A program made the translations under genes and the position numbers. 5,137 nt of DNA from Candidatus Stahliibacteriota bacterium (GTDB taxonomy: Bacteria > Hydrothermota > UBA3073), in the NCBI GenBank assembly GCA_030627085.1, contig DAOUSS010000125.1, positions 1 to 5,137 on the forward strand, in the 5' to 3' direction. Under the pieces are notes generated by a model. The model was not told the DNA's origin. It ran no database searches and saw only the letters and a program-made list of their open reading frames with translations. This document shows positions 1 to 5,079 of the stretch, piece after piece. Positions within the stretch are counted from its first letter, which is position 1, and each line of letters opens with the position of its first letter.

Positions 1-1
1 A

Positions 2-106
2 CTTATCCTTGTTACAAAGACCGAGAGAGGAATTAAGGAGGAGAGTATTATACCTGTCAGGTTTGTGCCTATGAAAGGAGAGGCGGAGAAGGGGGAAGAG
101 AGATGA
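2..106 (+). CDS. pcm: Protein-L-isoaspartate O-methyltransferase, C-terminal end (5' truncated by window)
   Basis: This is the last 34 codons of a gene that begins before the window, ending at the TGA at 104-106. The visible peptide contains LVTKTERGIKEES followed by PVRFVPMKGEAE. It aligns without gaps to the C-terminus of the Pcm family, where a beta-strand, a short acidic loop and the PVRFVPL signature close the Rossmann-like methyltransferase fold (E. coli Pcm ends PVRFVPLVKGELA). The enzyme uses S-adenosylmethionine to methylate L-isoaspartyl residues in damaged cytosolic proteins so that they can be repaired. The SAM-binding motifs lie upstream and cannot be checked. The last residues (KGEER) are written in an almost pure purine stretch that continues past the stop, so the extreme C-terminus may have been extended by low-complexity DNA. 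The identification rests on a short segment, but a very characteristic one. Confidence 0.85.
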   Translation, partial: LILVTKTERGIKEESIIPVRFVPMKGEAEKGEER

Positions 107-130
107 GAGAAGAGGGAGGAGAGAAGAGAT
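105..130. repeat. Purine-only low-complexity tract after pcm
   Basis: Positions 105-129 on the plus strand contain only A and G, in GAGA/GGAG words. The purine bias already starts near 73 inside the pcm tail, broken only by C84 and T104. The tract has no dyad symmetry, so it is not a hairpin terminator. It opens the 350-bp gene-free gap 107-456. Between here and the hairpin at 217 the sequence is AT-rich with short recurring words, for example the 9-mer CAATTAGCA at 168-176 and again at 189-197. I see no gene in that stretch. Confidence 0.6.
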
Positions 131-216
131 AGGCACTAGGCATTGGGTTGCTAAAATATTCAATTATCAATTAGCAATGCAAAATTAACAATTAGCATTT
201 GTCAATGGTTATTCAT

Positions 217-251
217 TCCCGTGGTGTCAGGAGTTACCTCCTGACACAGGT
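217..251. repeat. Dispersed palindromic element, short copy (10-bp perfect hairpin)
   Basis: Arms GTGTCAGGAG (224-233) and CTCCTGACAC (238-247) are perfect inverted repeats around a 4-nt centre. Read as RNA from the minus strand the loop is GUAA, a GNRA tetraloop, so that strand would give a very stable hairpin. No T-run follows on either strand, so it is not a classic Rho-independent terminator. The left flank and arm TCCCGTGGTGTCAGGAGTT (217-235) recur exactly at 5080-5098, and the right arm recurs at 5124-5133. This copy has 23 fewer bases between the arms than the other. It lies 110 bp after the pcm stop and about 205 bp before the glycerate kinase start. Confidence 0.85.
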
Positions 252-318
252 TATTAGTTATTAGGTCGTTAGGTCATTGACGCTACGACGCTAAGACATC
301 AAGACGCTATGACATTTC
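250..318. repeat. Degenerate 7-8-bp tandem words (GTTATTA, AGGTCNTT, GACGCTAN)
   Basis: The stretch can be cut into consecutive words: GTTATTA (250-256) and GTTATTA (257-263), then AGGTCGTT and AGGTCATT (263-278), then five 8-mers GACGCTAC, GACGCTAA, GACATCAA, GACGCTAT and GACATTTC (279-318). The phase holds across the last five units. There is no open reading frame of interest and no strong dyad symmetry. It resembles other word-like intergenic repeats in this window but uses different words. Confidence 0.7.
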
Positions 319-352
319 AGTAACACTGTAATCTGAAACTTAACATCTCTAA

Positions 353-408
353 CCTGATGTCCTGATCTTCTGGTATTCTTCCTACTGATACTCTGATCAT
401 CTGATACA
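353..408. repeat. Degenerate octamer tandem array with CTGAT core
   Basis: Seven consecutive 8-bp units can be read in phase: CCTGATGT, CCTGATCT, TCTGGTAT, TCTTCCTA, CTGATACT, CTGATCAT and CTGATACA. The pentamer CTGAT occurs at 354, 362, 385, 393 and 401. The fourth unit is the most diverged, and the CTGAT core shifts by one base after it. The array ends about 50 bp before the glycerate kinase start, so any promoter for that gene would have to lie in or next to it. The remaining sequence 409-456 is AT-rich and shows no convincing ribosome binding site. Confidence 0.65.
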
Positions 409-456
409 CTATTATTATTTCAGTGATTTTCAGTGTTTAATGCATAATCTGAGACT

Positions 457-1746
457 ATGTCCGATATACTTGAAATATTTAATTCTGCGGTATCAGCTGT
501 CTTACCGGCGGGTCTCATTAGAAGGCGGGTTGGTTTAAAGGGAAATACCCTGCAGGTTATGGATAGAGATTTCAACCTCTCAAATTACAGAGATATATAT
601 GTGATTGGTACTGGCAAGGCATCTCTGGGGATGGCAGAGGAGGTCGAAAGAATCCTTGGAAAAAGGATAAAGACCGGTGTATGCTGTGTCCCTGTAAAAT
701 ACACAGAACTTGAGAGGATAGAGGTTATGGAAACATCTCATCCCATCCCTGATGAGAGGAGTGTCAAGGGGGCAAAAAAAGCAATCTCCATTCTGAGGAA
801 TACGGGTGAGGAAGATCTTATTATAGGTCTCTTCTCGGGAGGCGGTTCATCCCTTTTTGCACTGCCTGCTGGCGATATAACCCTCGAGGATAAAAAGAAG
901 ACCATATCTTTGTTGCTCACAAGCGGTGCAGATATAAAGGAGATAAATACCATAAGAAAACATATCTCCGGTGTCAAAGGAGGAAGACTTGCAACGGAGG
1001 CATATCCATCTACTGTGATATCTCTTCTTATCTCGGATGTTGTAGGAGATGATATAAGTATAATTGCATCGGGTCCGACCGTGTCCGATGATACGACATA
1101 CAGGGACTGTATGAATATCATAGAAAAATACAATTTAATGCCTCCCCACAGGGTATTGGAGCATATAAAGGCCGGTATTAAAGGAGATATTATCAAGACA
1201 CCGAAGTCTCTTCCAAATGTTGTGAATTTCGTAGTAGGGAATAATCTTCTTGCCCTTGAGTCTGCAAGAGAAAAGGCAGAGGGGTTAGGGTATAATTCAA
1301 TCATCCTCTCATCGCAATTAGAGGGAGAAGCAAGAAATGTTGCAAGGCTGCTTTCTATGGTAGCAAAAGAGGTCATGCAATCCGGTAATCCTGTGGATGT
1401 GCCCGCCTGTATAATAAGCGGAGGCGAGACCACGATAAGGGTGGTGGGCAGCGGCAAGGGGGGAAGGAATCAGGAGTTTGCTCTTGCATTCGCAATCTAT
1501 GTAGATGGTATCGAGGGAATAGAGTTTCTGTCTGCTGCGACAGATGGTGTAGACGGCCCAACGGATGCCTGTGGTGCAATTGTTGATGGAGATGTTGCAG
1601 AGAGAGCAAGGGCTCAGGGGTTATCCCCGCAGGAATATCTCCAGGATAATAACTCTTATCACTTTCATAAAAAGGTAGGCACTATACTTTATACAGGCCC
1701 CACACATGCAAATGTAGGGGATATAGAGATAATTCTGTGTAGATAA
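457..1746 (+). CDS. gckA: Glycerate 2-kinase, MOFRL/GckA-TtuD family
   Basis: This 429-residue cytosolic enzyme is predicted to phosphorylate D-glycerate with ATP to 2-phosphoglycerate, feeding lower glycolysis from glyoxylate, serine or hydroxypyruvate routes. The N-terminal DUF4147-type domain (about 5-235) shows GTGKAS (51-56, with the family's conserved Lys at 54), THE SHPIPD segment (94-99), SGGGSSL (127-133), an RKHISGVKGGRLA block (167-179) and SDVVGDD to ASGPT (193-208). The C-terminal MOFRL domain (about 315-427) shows SGGETT (321-326), GSGKGGRNQE (331-340), TDGVDGPTDACGA (362-374) and GPTHANVGDI (414-423), where many relatives read GPTGTNVNDL. Length is normal for the family. ATG 457 is the first possible start, because an in-frame TAA lies at 445-447; no clear Shine-Dalgarno precedes it. 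It may be read with pcm, but the repeat-filled 350-bp gap argues for separate control. Family assignment is firm. Substrate specificity (2-kinase versus hydroxypyruvate-linked variants) is inferred from the family. Confidence 0.93.
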   Translation: MSDILEIFNSAVSAVLPAGLIRRRVGLKGNTLQVMDRDFNLSNYRDIYVIGTGKASLGMAEEVERILGKRIKTGVCCVPVKYTELERIEVMETSHPIPDERSVKGAKKAISILRNTGEEDLIIGLFSGGGSSLFALPAGDITLEDKKKTISLLLTSGADIKEINTIRKHISGVKGGRLATEAYPSTVISLLISDVVGDDISIIASGPTVSDDTTYRDCMNIIEKYNLMPPHRVLEHIKAGIKGDIIKTPKSLPNVVNFVVGNNLLALESAREKAEGLGYNSIILSSQLEGEARNVARLLSMVAKEVMQSGNPVDVPACIISGGETTIRVVGSGKGGRNQEFALAFAIYVDGIEGIEFLSAATDGVDGPTDACGAIVDGDVAERARAQGLSPQEYLQDNNSYHFHKKVGTILYTGPTHANVGDIEIILCR

Positions 1747-1762
1747 AACTTTTCGATTTATC
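1742..1762. repeat. Small palindrome holding both convergent stop codons
   Basis: GATAAA (1742-1747) and TTTATC (1757-1762) are inverted repeats around a 9-nt centre. The TAA of the glycerate kinase (1744-1746) sits in one arm and the TAA of lpxC-fabZ (1758-1760, minus strand) in the other. A 6-bp AT-rich stem is too weak for a confident bidirectional terminator, and the symmetry may simply arise from two TAA stops facing each other. No other terminator is visible in the 11-bp gap. Confidence 0.3.
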
Positions 1763-3011
1763 CTGTTTCTACTACCTTCGCAGTAAATTCACCCTCACAG
1801 ACAACTACATCGTCAACATACGCCTTTCCTTCCATAACACAGAGTCCTTCCTTGTATTTTATCAGTTTGAGTTCATTCCGCAGGGTATCACCCGGAACCA
1901 CGGGTCTTCTGAATTTGACTTTGTCTATCTTCAAAAAGTAGACTACCTTGTCCCCCGGGTGATCTACTTTCTTTAACATAAGAAATCCACCAACCTGCGC
2001 CATAGATTCTACTATGAGAACTCCCGGCATTATGGGATGCCCGGGAAAGTGTCCCTGGAAGAATGGCTCATTTATCGTTACATTTTTGATTCCGACCACC
2101 TTCTCTTCCGTGAGTTCTATTATTCTATCCACCAACAGGAAGGGATACCTATGTGGCATTATCCTCTCTACCTCTCTTATATCAAACACAGCTACCTCCA
2201 GTTGAGTTTTTAAGTGCCTTATAAAGTTTATATTTGCAGTATGTCCCGACTTATATGCAAGTATATTTGCATTTATATAGCATTCCAGCAGTGATAAATC
2301 TCCAATAAGATCGAGAATTTTGTGCCTGACAAATTCATCAGGAAACCTCAAAGGTGTTTGGTTTATTAAACCATTATCTCCTATTACCAATACATTGTCA
2401 AGACTGCCTCCTTTGCCCAATCCCTTTTTTCTAATCTCTTCTATCCATGAGTAGAAACAGAATGTTCTTGCCGGTGCAATCTCCTTCTCAAAGACCTCTG
2501 GAGTGATTGTGAATGACCTGTATTGAGGTGGAGGATAAGGACTATTATAGTCTATGTGAAATGAGACACGCAAATTTCTATAGGGCAGTGCAAAAATTTC
2601 TCTTTCTCCGTCCTTGCAGGCGACGGGGGTTCTTATATTTTTTGTCTTCCTTTCTCTGTCAAGTTGAATTATTCCGGCATCTTTTATGATATTAACAAAA
2701 CCAGTCGCACTCCCATCTAATGCAGGTACCTCGTCCCCTTCTGTCTCGCATATACAGTTGTCCACGCCCATTCCATAGAGGGCAGCAAGAAGGTGTTCAA
2801 CCGTTTGTACCTTTTCGCCGTCTTTTTTTAGGCTGGTATTGCCCTGTTTCGATTCGGCGTATCTTATGCTTGCGTTGATTTTAACGCCATTTTTAAGAAA
2901 GAATATCCCGGCATCTGGAGGGGCAGGATGAAGGAAGAGTTTGATCGTACTTCCTGAATGGATACCTGTCCCCTTGATATACGTCTTTGTTTTTAATGTT
3001 TGCTGTTTCAT
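1758..3011 (-). CDS. lpxC-fabZ: Bifunctional LpxC-FabZ: UDP-3-O-acyl-N-acetylglucosamine deacetylase / 3-hydroxyacyl-ACP dehydratase
   Basis: This is a single 417-residue fusion. The LpxC part (about 1-272) removes the acetyl group from UDP-3-O-acyl-GlcNAc, the committed step of lipid A synthesis. All catalytic positions are visible: TVEHLLAAL with Glu72 and zinc ligand His73, VRHKILDLIGD with zinc ligands His230 and Asp234, and YKSGH with His257. The FabZ part (about 274-417) dehydrates 3-hydroxyacyl-ACP: IMPHRYPFLLVDR (284-296), then QGHFPGHPIMPGVLIVE with catalytic His321 and Glu335, 14 residues apart as in E. coli FabZ. Both halves therefore look active. ATG 3011 (MKQQTLKTKTYIKGTGIHSG) matches usual LpxC N-termini. 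A longer version from GTG 3065 adds 18 residues encoded by the CACGAAA repeats and is less likely. The Shine-Dalgarno is weak. The gene lies 132 bp after scpA on the same strand. Such fusions are known from Bacteroidetes/Chlorobi and some candidate phyla. Confidence 0.96.
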   Translation of the reverse strand: MKQQTLKTKTYIKGTGIHSGSTIKLFLHPAPPDAGIFFLKNGVKINASIRYAESKQGNTSLKKDGEKVQTVEHLLAALYGMGVDNCICETEGDEVPALDGSATGFVNIIKDAGIIQLDRERKTKNIRTPVACKDGEREIFALPYRNLRVSFHIDYNSPYPPPQYRSFTITPEVFEKEIAPARTFCFYSWIEEIRKKGLGKGGSLDNVLVIGDNGLINQTPLRFPDEFVRHKILDLIGDLSLLECYINANILAYKSGHTANINFIRHLKTQLEVAVFDIREVERIMPHRYPFLLVDRIIELTEEKVVGIKNVTINEPFFQGHFPGHPIMPGVLIVESMAQVGGFLMLKKVDHPGDKVVYFLKIDKVKFRRPVVPGDTLRNELKLIKYKEGLCVMEGKAYVDDVVVCEGEFTAKVVETG

Positions 3012-3025
3012 TTTAAGCTCTGTTG

Positions 3026-3187
3026 CCCACGAAAATACCGAGTTATTTTCTCCCACGAAAGACACGGTTTTTCTCCCACGAAGTACACGGAAGACACGGA
3101 ATTTATTTTTTTTATTTTTAGTGTACTTCGTGTCCTTCGTGGGCTATTTTTTCAGTGTACTTCGTGTTCTTCGTGGGCATTTTTCCC
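3026..3187. repeat. CCCACGAAG / CTTCGTGGG repeat cluster between lpxC-fabZ and scpA
   Basis: On the plus strand three left-type units start with CCCACGAA at 3026, 3052 and 3075; the third continues as GAAGTACACGGAAGACACGG. Two right-type units follow in tandem with a 34-bp period: 3120-3153 and 3154-3187, each beginning AGTGTACTTCGTGT and containing CTTCGTGGGC. Left unit 3075-3099 and right unit 3120-3143 are near-perfect inverted repeats of about 24 bp, separated by about 20 bp of A/T. The transcript of this region could thus fold into a long hairpin after the scpA stop, possibly stabilising or ending the message. The cluster overlaps the last 12 or so codons of scpA (stop at 3144-3146). CACGAAG-type repeats are, to my knowledge, widespread in intergenic DNA of several environmental phyla. 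Confidence 0.85.
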
Positions 3188-3863
3188 TTACGCTCTTCCA
3201 CACTATCCATATACTTCCAAAGGGTGTTCGCTGCAAAAGCCTTATTTTACCCTGTTTGGCAATTTCAAGCACCACAATAAAAGTCACGATCATTCTAAGG
3301 AGAGATTTTTCCCTTTCAAGTAGTATTCTCAAGTTCGCCCTGCCGTTTTCCTTCACTTCCTTTTCAATCTCTTTGCGTCTCTTGTTGACATCTATCGTCT
3401 CTTTTTCTAATTCAATGGCGGGTCTTGCCTTGTATTTTGCTATAATTTCCTCTGCGAGTCTGTAGAGTGCATTTGGCTCTACTTCTCCAAAGACTGTTTC
3501 CTGGTCAACAGGTGGTCTGGAAAACAAGCTAGCAGCATATTTTTCTCTCTCGTGCAGTTCATCTCTCAATGTATAAATCCAGTCTTTATCCTCTTCTCTC
3601 TCGCTCTCCTCGATTTCGTCTGTATCATCGCTTGTCTCAACAACGGGAAGTAGTGTACAGAGTTTAATTGACATAAGAACTGTCACGGCATTAAATATTG
3701 CGAAAAGTGCGTCGAAACTCTCTCCACGGTCGACAGTCTCAACCCAGGAATGAACCAGTGTGGAAATAGAAATTGAGTGTATATCAACTTTGTCTCTTTT
3801 TACAAGAGAAACCAACTCACCAGGAGGAATTAACTGTTCAGATAAATCAAATTCTTCTTTCAT
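3144..3863 (-). CDS. scpA: Segregation and condensation protein A (divergent ScpA kleisin)
   Basis: This 239-residue kleisin is expected to bridge the Smc head and neck and to bind an ScpB dimer, forming the condensin that compacts and segregates the chromosome. The N-terminal helical region ends in LVKRDKVDIHSISIS (18-32), which matches the family's LIKKHKIDIYDIPI pattern. A helix IKLCTLLP (66-73) matches IKSRMLLP. An acidic linker (about 77-93) and a charged helix with HERE (104-107) follow. The C-terminal winged helix includes TFIVVLEIAKQGKIRLLQ and FGSI (194-218). From ATG 3863 the DI dipeptide falls at 27-28, as in B. subtilis ScpA, so I prefer this start; a TTG at 3896 would add 11 residues without family support. 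The usual FEGPLDLLL segment is not recognisable (about FDLSEQLIPPGELV here). The last 12 or so residues (PRRTRSTLKK) are encoded by the CACGAAG repeat, so the natural stop was probably lost. No scpB is in the window. Confidence 0.85.
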   Translation of the reverse strand: MKEEFDLSEQLIPPGELVSLVKRDKVDIHSISISTLVHSWVETVDRGESFDALFAIFNAVTVLMSIKLCTLLPVVETSDDTDEIEESEREEDKDWIYTLRDELHEREKYAASLFSRPPVDQETVFGEVEPNALYRLAEEIIAKYKARPAIELEKETIDVNKRRKEIEKEVKENGRANLRILLEREKSLLRMIVTFIVVLEIAKQGKIRLLQRTPFGSIWIVWKSVREKCPRRTRSTLKK

Positions 3864-3871
3864 GTTGTAAC

Positions 3872-3889
3872 TCAAAGCTTCAGCTTTGA
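3872..3889 (-). promoter_or_regulatory. Hairpin just upstream of the preferred scpA start
   Basis: TCAAAGC (3872-3878) and GCTTTGA (3883-3889) form a perfect 7-bp stem with a 4-nt loop (UGAA in the scpA transcript). It ends 8 nt before ATG 3863 and covers the only GAG that might act as a weak Shine-Dalgarno, so it could lower translation of scpA. An adjoining short dyad, TTGAC-A-GTCAA (3886-3896, minus strand), overlaps one arm and offers an alternative pairing. If translation instead began at TTG 3896, this would be coding sequence. The regulatory role is inference from position only. Confidence 0.35.
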
Positions 3890-3910
3890 CTGTCAAGGCT
3901 TGCCTAATAA

Positions 3911-4058
3911 CATTTCACATTACACCTTCAACATTACACATTACACCTTTCGCCTAATCAACTATTTAACCAATCAACCAATAAACTGCTCCCTTCACAT
4001 TCCACATTTCACATTAAACATTACACCTTCCACCTAATCAACTATTTAACCAATTAAC
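3911..4058. repeat. CATTACAC-word repeats with a 40-bp direct repeat offset by 80 bp
   Basis: The gap between the heptose kinase and scpA is made of recurring words on the plus strand: CATTTCAC, CATTACAC, CATTCCAC and CATTAAAC, with CCTAATCA and ACTATTTAACCAAT. Segment 3939-3978 is repeated at 4019-4058 with three mismatches, an exact 80-bp offset, and an uninterrupted identical 22-bp core (3953-3974 and 4033-4054). No start codon with coding potential, terminator or tRNA-like fold is seen. Positions 4059-4089 are pyrimidine-rich and carry only ACG-CCT-ACG-type words up to the kinase stop. Confidence 0.8.
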
Positions 4059-4089
4059 TATTTACCGTCTCCGCCTTACGCCCTACGCT

Positions 4090-5055
4090 CTACTCCTGGC
4101 TCCCTACCGCCGCTACCAACTCGTCCTTTCTTATAGGCACGACACCTACCTTTCCTACCTCTATGCCAGCAGCGTAACTCGCTATAAGTGCAGACTCGTA
4201 TATAGATGCTCCTGCTGTTAGCGACAGCGTCAATGCAGAGATGACTGCATCACCCGCTCCAGCCACATCGTGCACCTCTGTCATTGCCTTATGAGGGATT
4301 CTCCACTCCCCAGTATCCCCGATTACGAACATGCCGTCTCTTCCAAGTGTAACCACGAGGTTTTTGCACTCCAATTTTTCCCGTGTTATTCGTGCCGTCT
4401 CTACAAGATTATCATAGGAGAGTTTTATCCCCATGGACCCTTCCATCTCTTTCTTGTTTGGTTTAAATGCTGTTACCCCTTTGTAATGAAAAAAGTTATC
4501 AAATTTCGGGTCAGCGGTTATTACGCAATCCTTAAAACAATTTATTATCTCTTCTATGAATTGCTTATCAAGGAGTCCCTTATCATAGTCTTCAATGAGA
4601 ACAGCATCAACATCCCCCTTTTTAAATATTATGAATTCGCGAAGGGTGTCTCTTTCTGCCCCATCCATTTTCACCTTATTTTCTCTATCAAATCTCACGA
4701 GTTGCTGGTCCTCTGCAATAACCCGTGTTTTACGGATGGTTGGATAGTCATTTAGAGATATCACACCACTCTCATCTATTCCCAGCCCTCTAAGAAGATT
4801 TCTCAGTATATCCCCTGCCCTGTCCCTTCCTACCACACCAGCAAGGATTGGTATTCCACCTAAAGAGAGTATATTGTTCGCTACATTTGCAGCTCCACCA
4901 GGACTGGTTGATTCTCTCTCAATTTCTACGAGCGGTACGGGTGCCTCAGGTGATATTCTATTAACCTTTCCCCACAGGTACTCGTCAAGCATTATATCCC
5001 CGATGATAAGGATTCTTTTATCCGCAAAGTTTTTTATGTGCTTTATTAAGTCCAT
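4090..5055 (-). CDS. hldA: D-glycero-beta-D-manno-heptose-7-phosphate kinase (RfaE domain I / HldA type)
   Basis: This 321-residue cytosolic PfkB-family sugar kinase is predicted to phosphorylate D,D-heptose 7-phosphate to the 1,7-bisphosphate on the way to ADP-heptose for the LPS inner core. The family pattern is clear: IIGDIMLDEYLWG (17-29), the RfaE-specific RISPEAPVP (33-41), the PfkB glycine motif GGAANVANN (53-61), EDYDKG (155-160), FKPNKKE (197-203), TLGRDGM (236-242), and the ATP and anion-hole motif DVAGAGDA (263-270) with catalytic base Asp269. The usual T in DTTGAGD is replaced by V/A here, as in many HldE proteins. GKVGVVPI (301-308) matches the end of the kinase domain. The protein stops there, so the cytidylyl/adenylyltransferase half found in bifunctional HldE is absent and must be a separate gene elsewhere. 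ATG 5055 has a good ribosome binding site. It is the first gene of the minus-strand block, 226 bp before scpA. Confidence 0.94.
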   Translation of the reverse strand: MDLIKHIKNFADKRILIIGDIMLDEYLWGKVNRISPEAPVPLVEIERESTSPGGAANVANNILSLGGIPILAGVVGRDRAGDILRNLLRGLGIDESGVISLNDYPTIRKTRVIAEDQQLVRFDRENKVKMDGAERDTLREFIIFKKGDVDAVLIEDYDKGLLDKQFIEEIINCFKDCVITADPKFDNFFHYKGVTAFKPNKKEMEGSMGIKLSYDNLVETARITREKLECKNLVVTLGRDGMFVIGDTGEWRIPHKAMTEVHDVAGAGDAVISALTLSLTAGASIYESALIASYAAGIEVGKVGVVPIRKDELVAAVGSQE

Positions 5056-5060
5056 ATTAT

Positions 5061-5067
5061 CTCTCCC
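5061..5067 (-). promoter_or_regulatory. Ribosome binding site of the heptose kinase
   Basis: On the minus strand GGGAGAG lies 5 nt before ATG 5055, close to the GGAG core and spacing of a standard Shine-Dalgarno. It is the clearest ribosome binding site in the window and fixes the kinase start. The dispersed palindrome begins only about 13 bp further upstream. Confidence 0.7.
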
Positions 5068-5079
5068 AGTGTTTGGTCA

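Noticed and set aside
224..247. Rho-independent terminator for pcm
   Set aside because: The hairpin is strong but no T-run follows it, it lies over 110 bp after the stop, and its sequence is shared with the copy upstream of another gene, which fits a dispersed repeat better.
385..415. Possible gckA promoter with CTGATA (385-390) and TATTAT (410-415)
   Set aside because: The 19-bp spacing is long, the first box matches only 4 of 6, and it lies in a CTGAT repeat array where such matches arise by chance.
738..1609. Minus-strand open frames opposite the glycerate kinase
   Set aside because: They have no family motifs, unusual Pro/Ser/His-rich composition, and lie fully antisense to a well-supported gene.
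3012..3065. An 18-residue N-terminal extension of LpxC-FabZ from a GTG at 3065
   Set aside because: The extra residues are encoded by the CACGAAA repeats, have no LpxC family match, and ATG 3011 gives the standard N-terminus.
2941..3465. Plus-strand open frames across the lpxC-scpA gap
   Set aside because: Low-complexity Phe/Leu/Ser-rich translations of antisense and repeat DNA; no family resemblance.
3864..3896. A TTG start for ScpA at 3896
   Set aside because: It adds 11 residues through a hairpin. ATG 3863 places the conserved DI at the same residue number as in B. subtilis ScpA, so the shorter form was preferred, though TTG cannot be excluded.
3858..3896. TTGACA on the minus strand at 3891-3896 as a -35 promoter box for scpA
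   Set aside because: At 17 bp spacing the next hexamer is GAGTTA, not a -10 box, and it would place the transcription start on top of the ATG.
3939..4058. CRISPR-like array from the spaced direct repeats
   Set aside because: Only two repeat copies, the intervening sequence is made of the same words, and there are no cas genes.
4270..4755. Plus-strand open frame opposite the heptose kinase
   Set aside because: Antisense shadow of a strongly supported kinase, with no recognisable motif.
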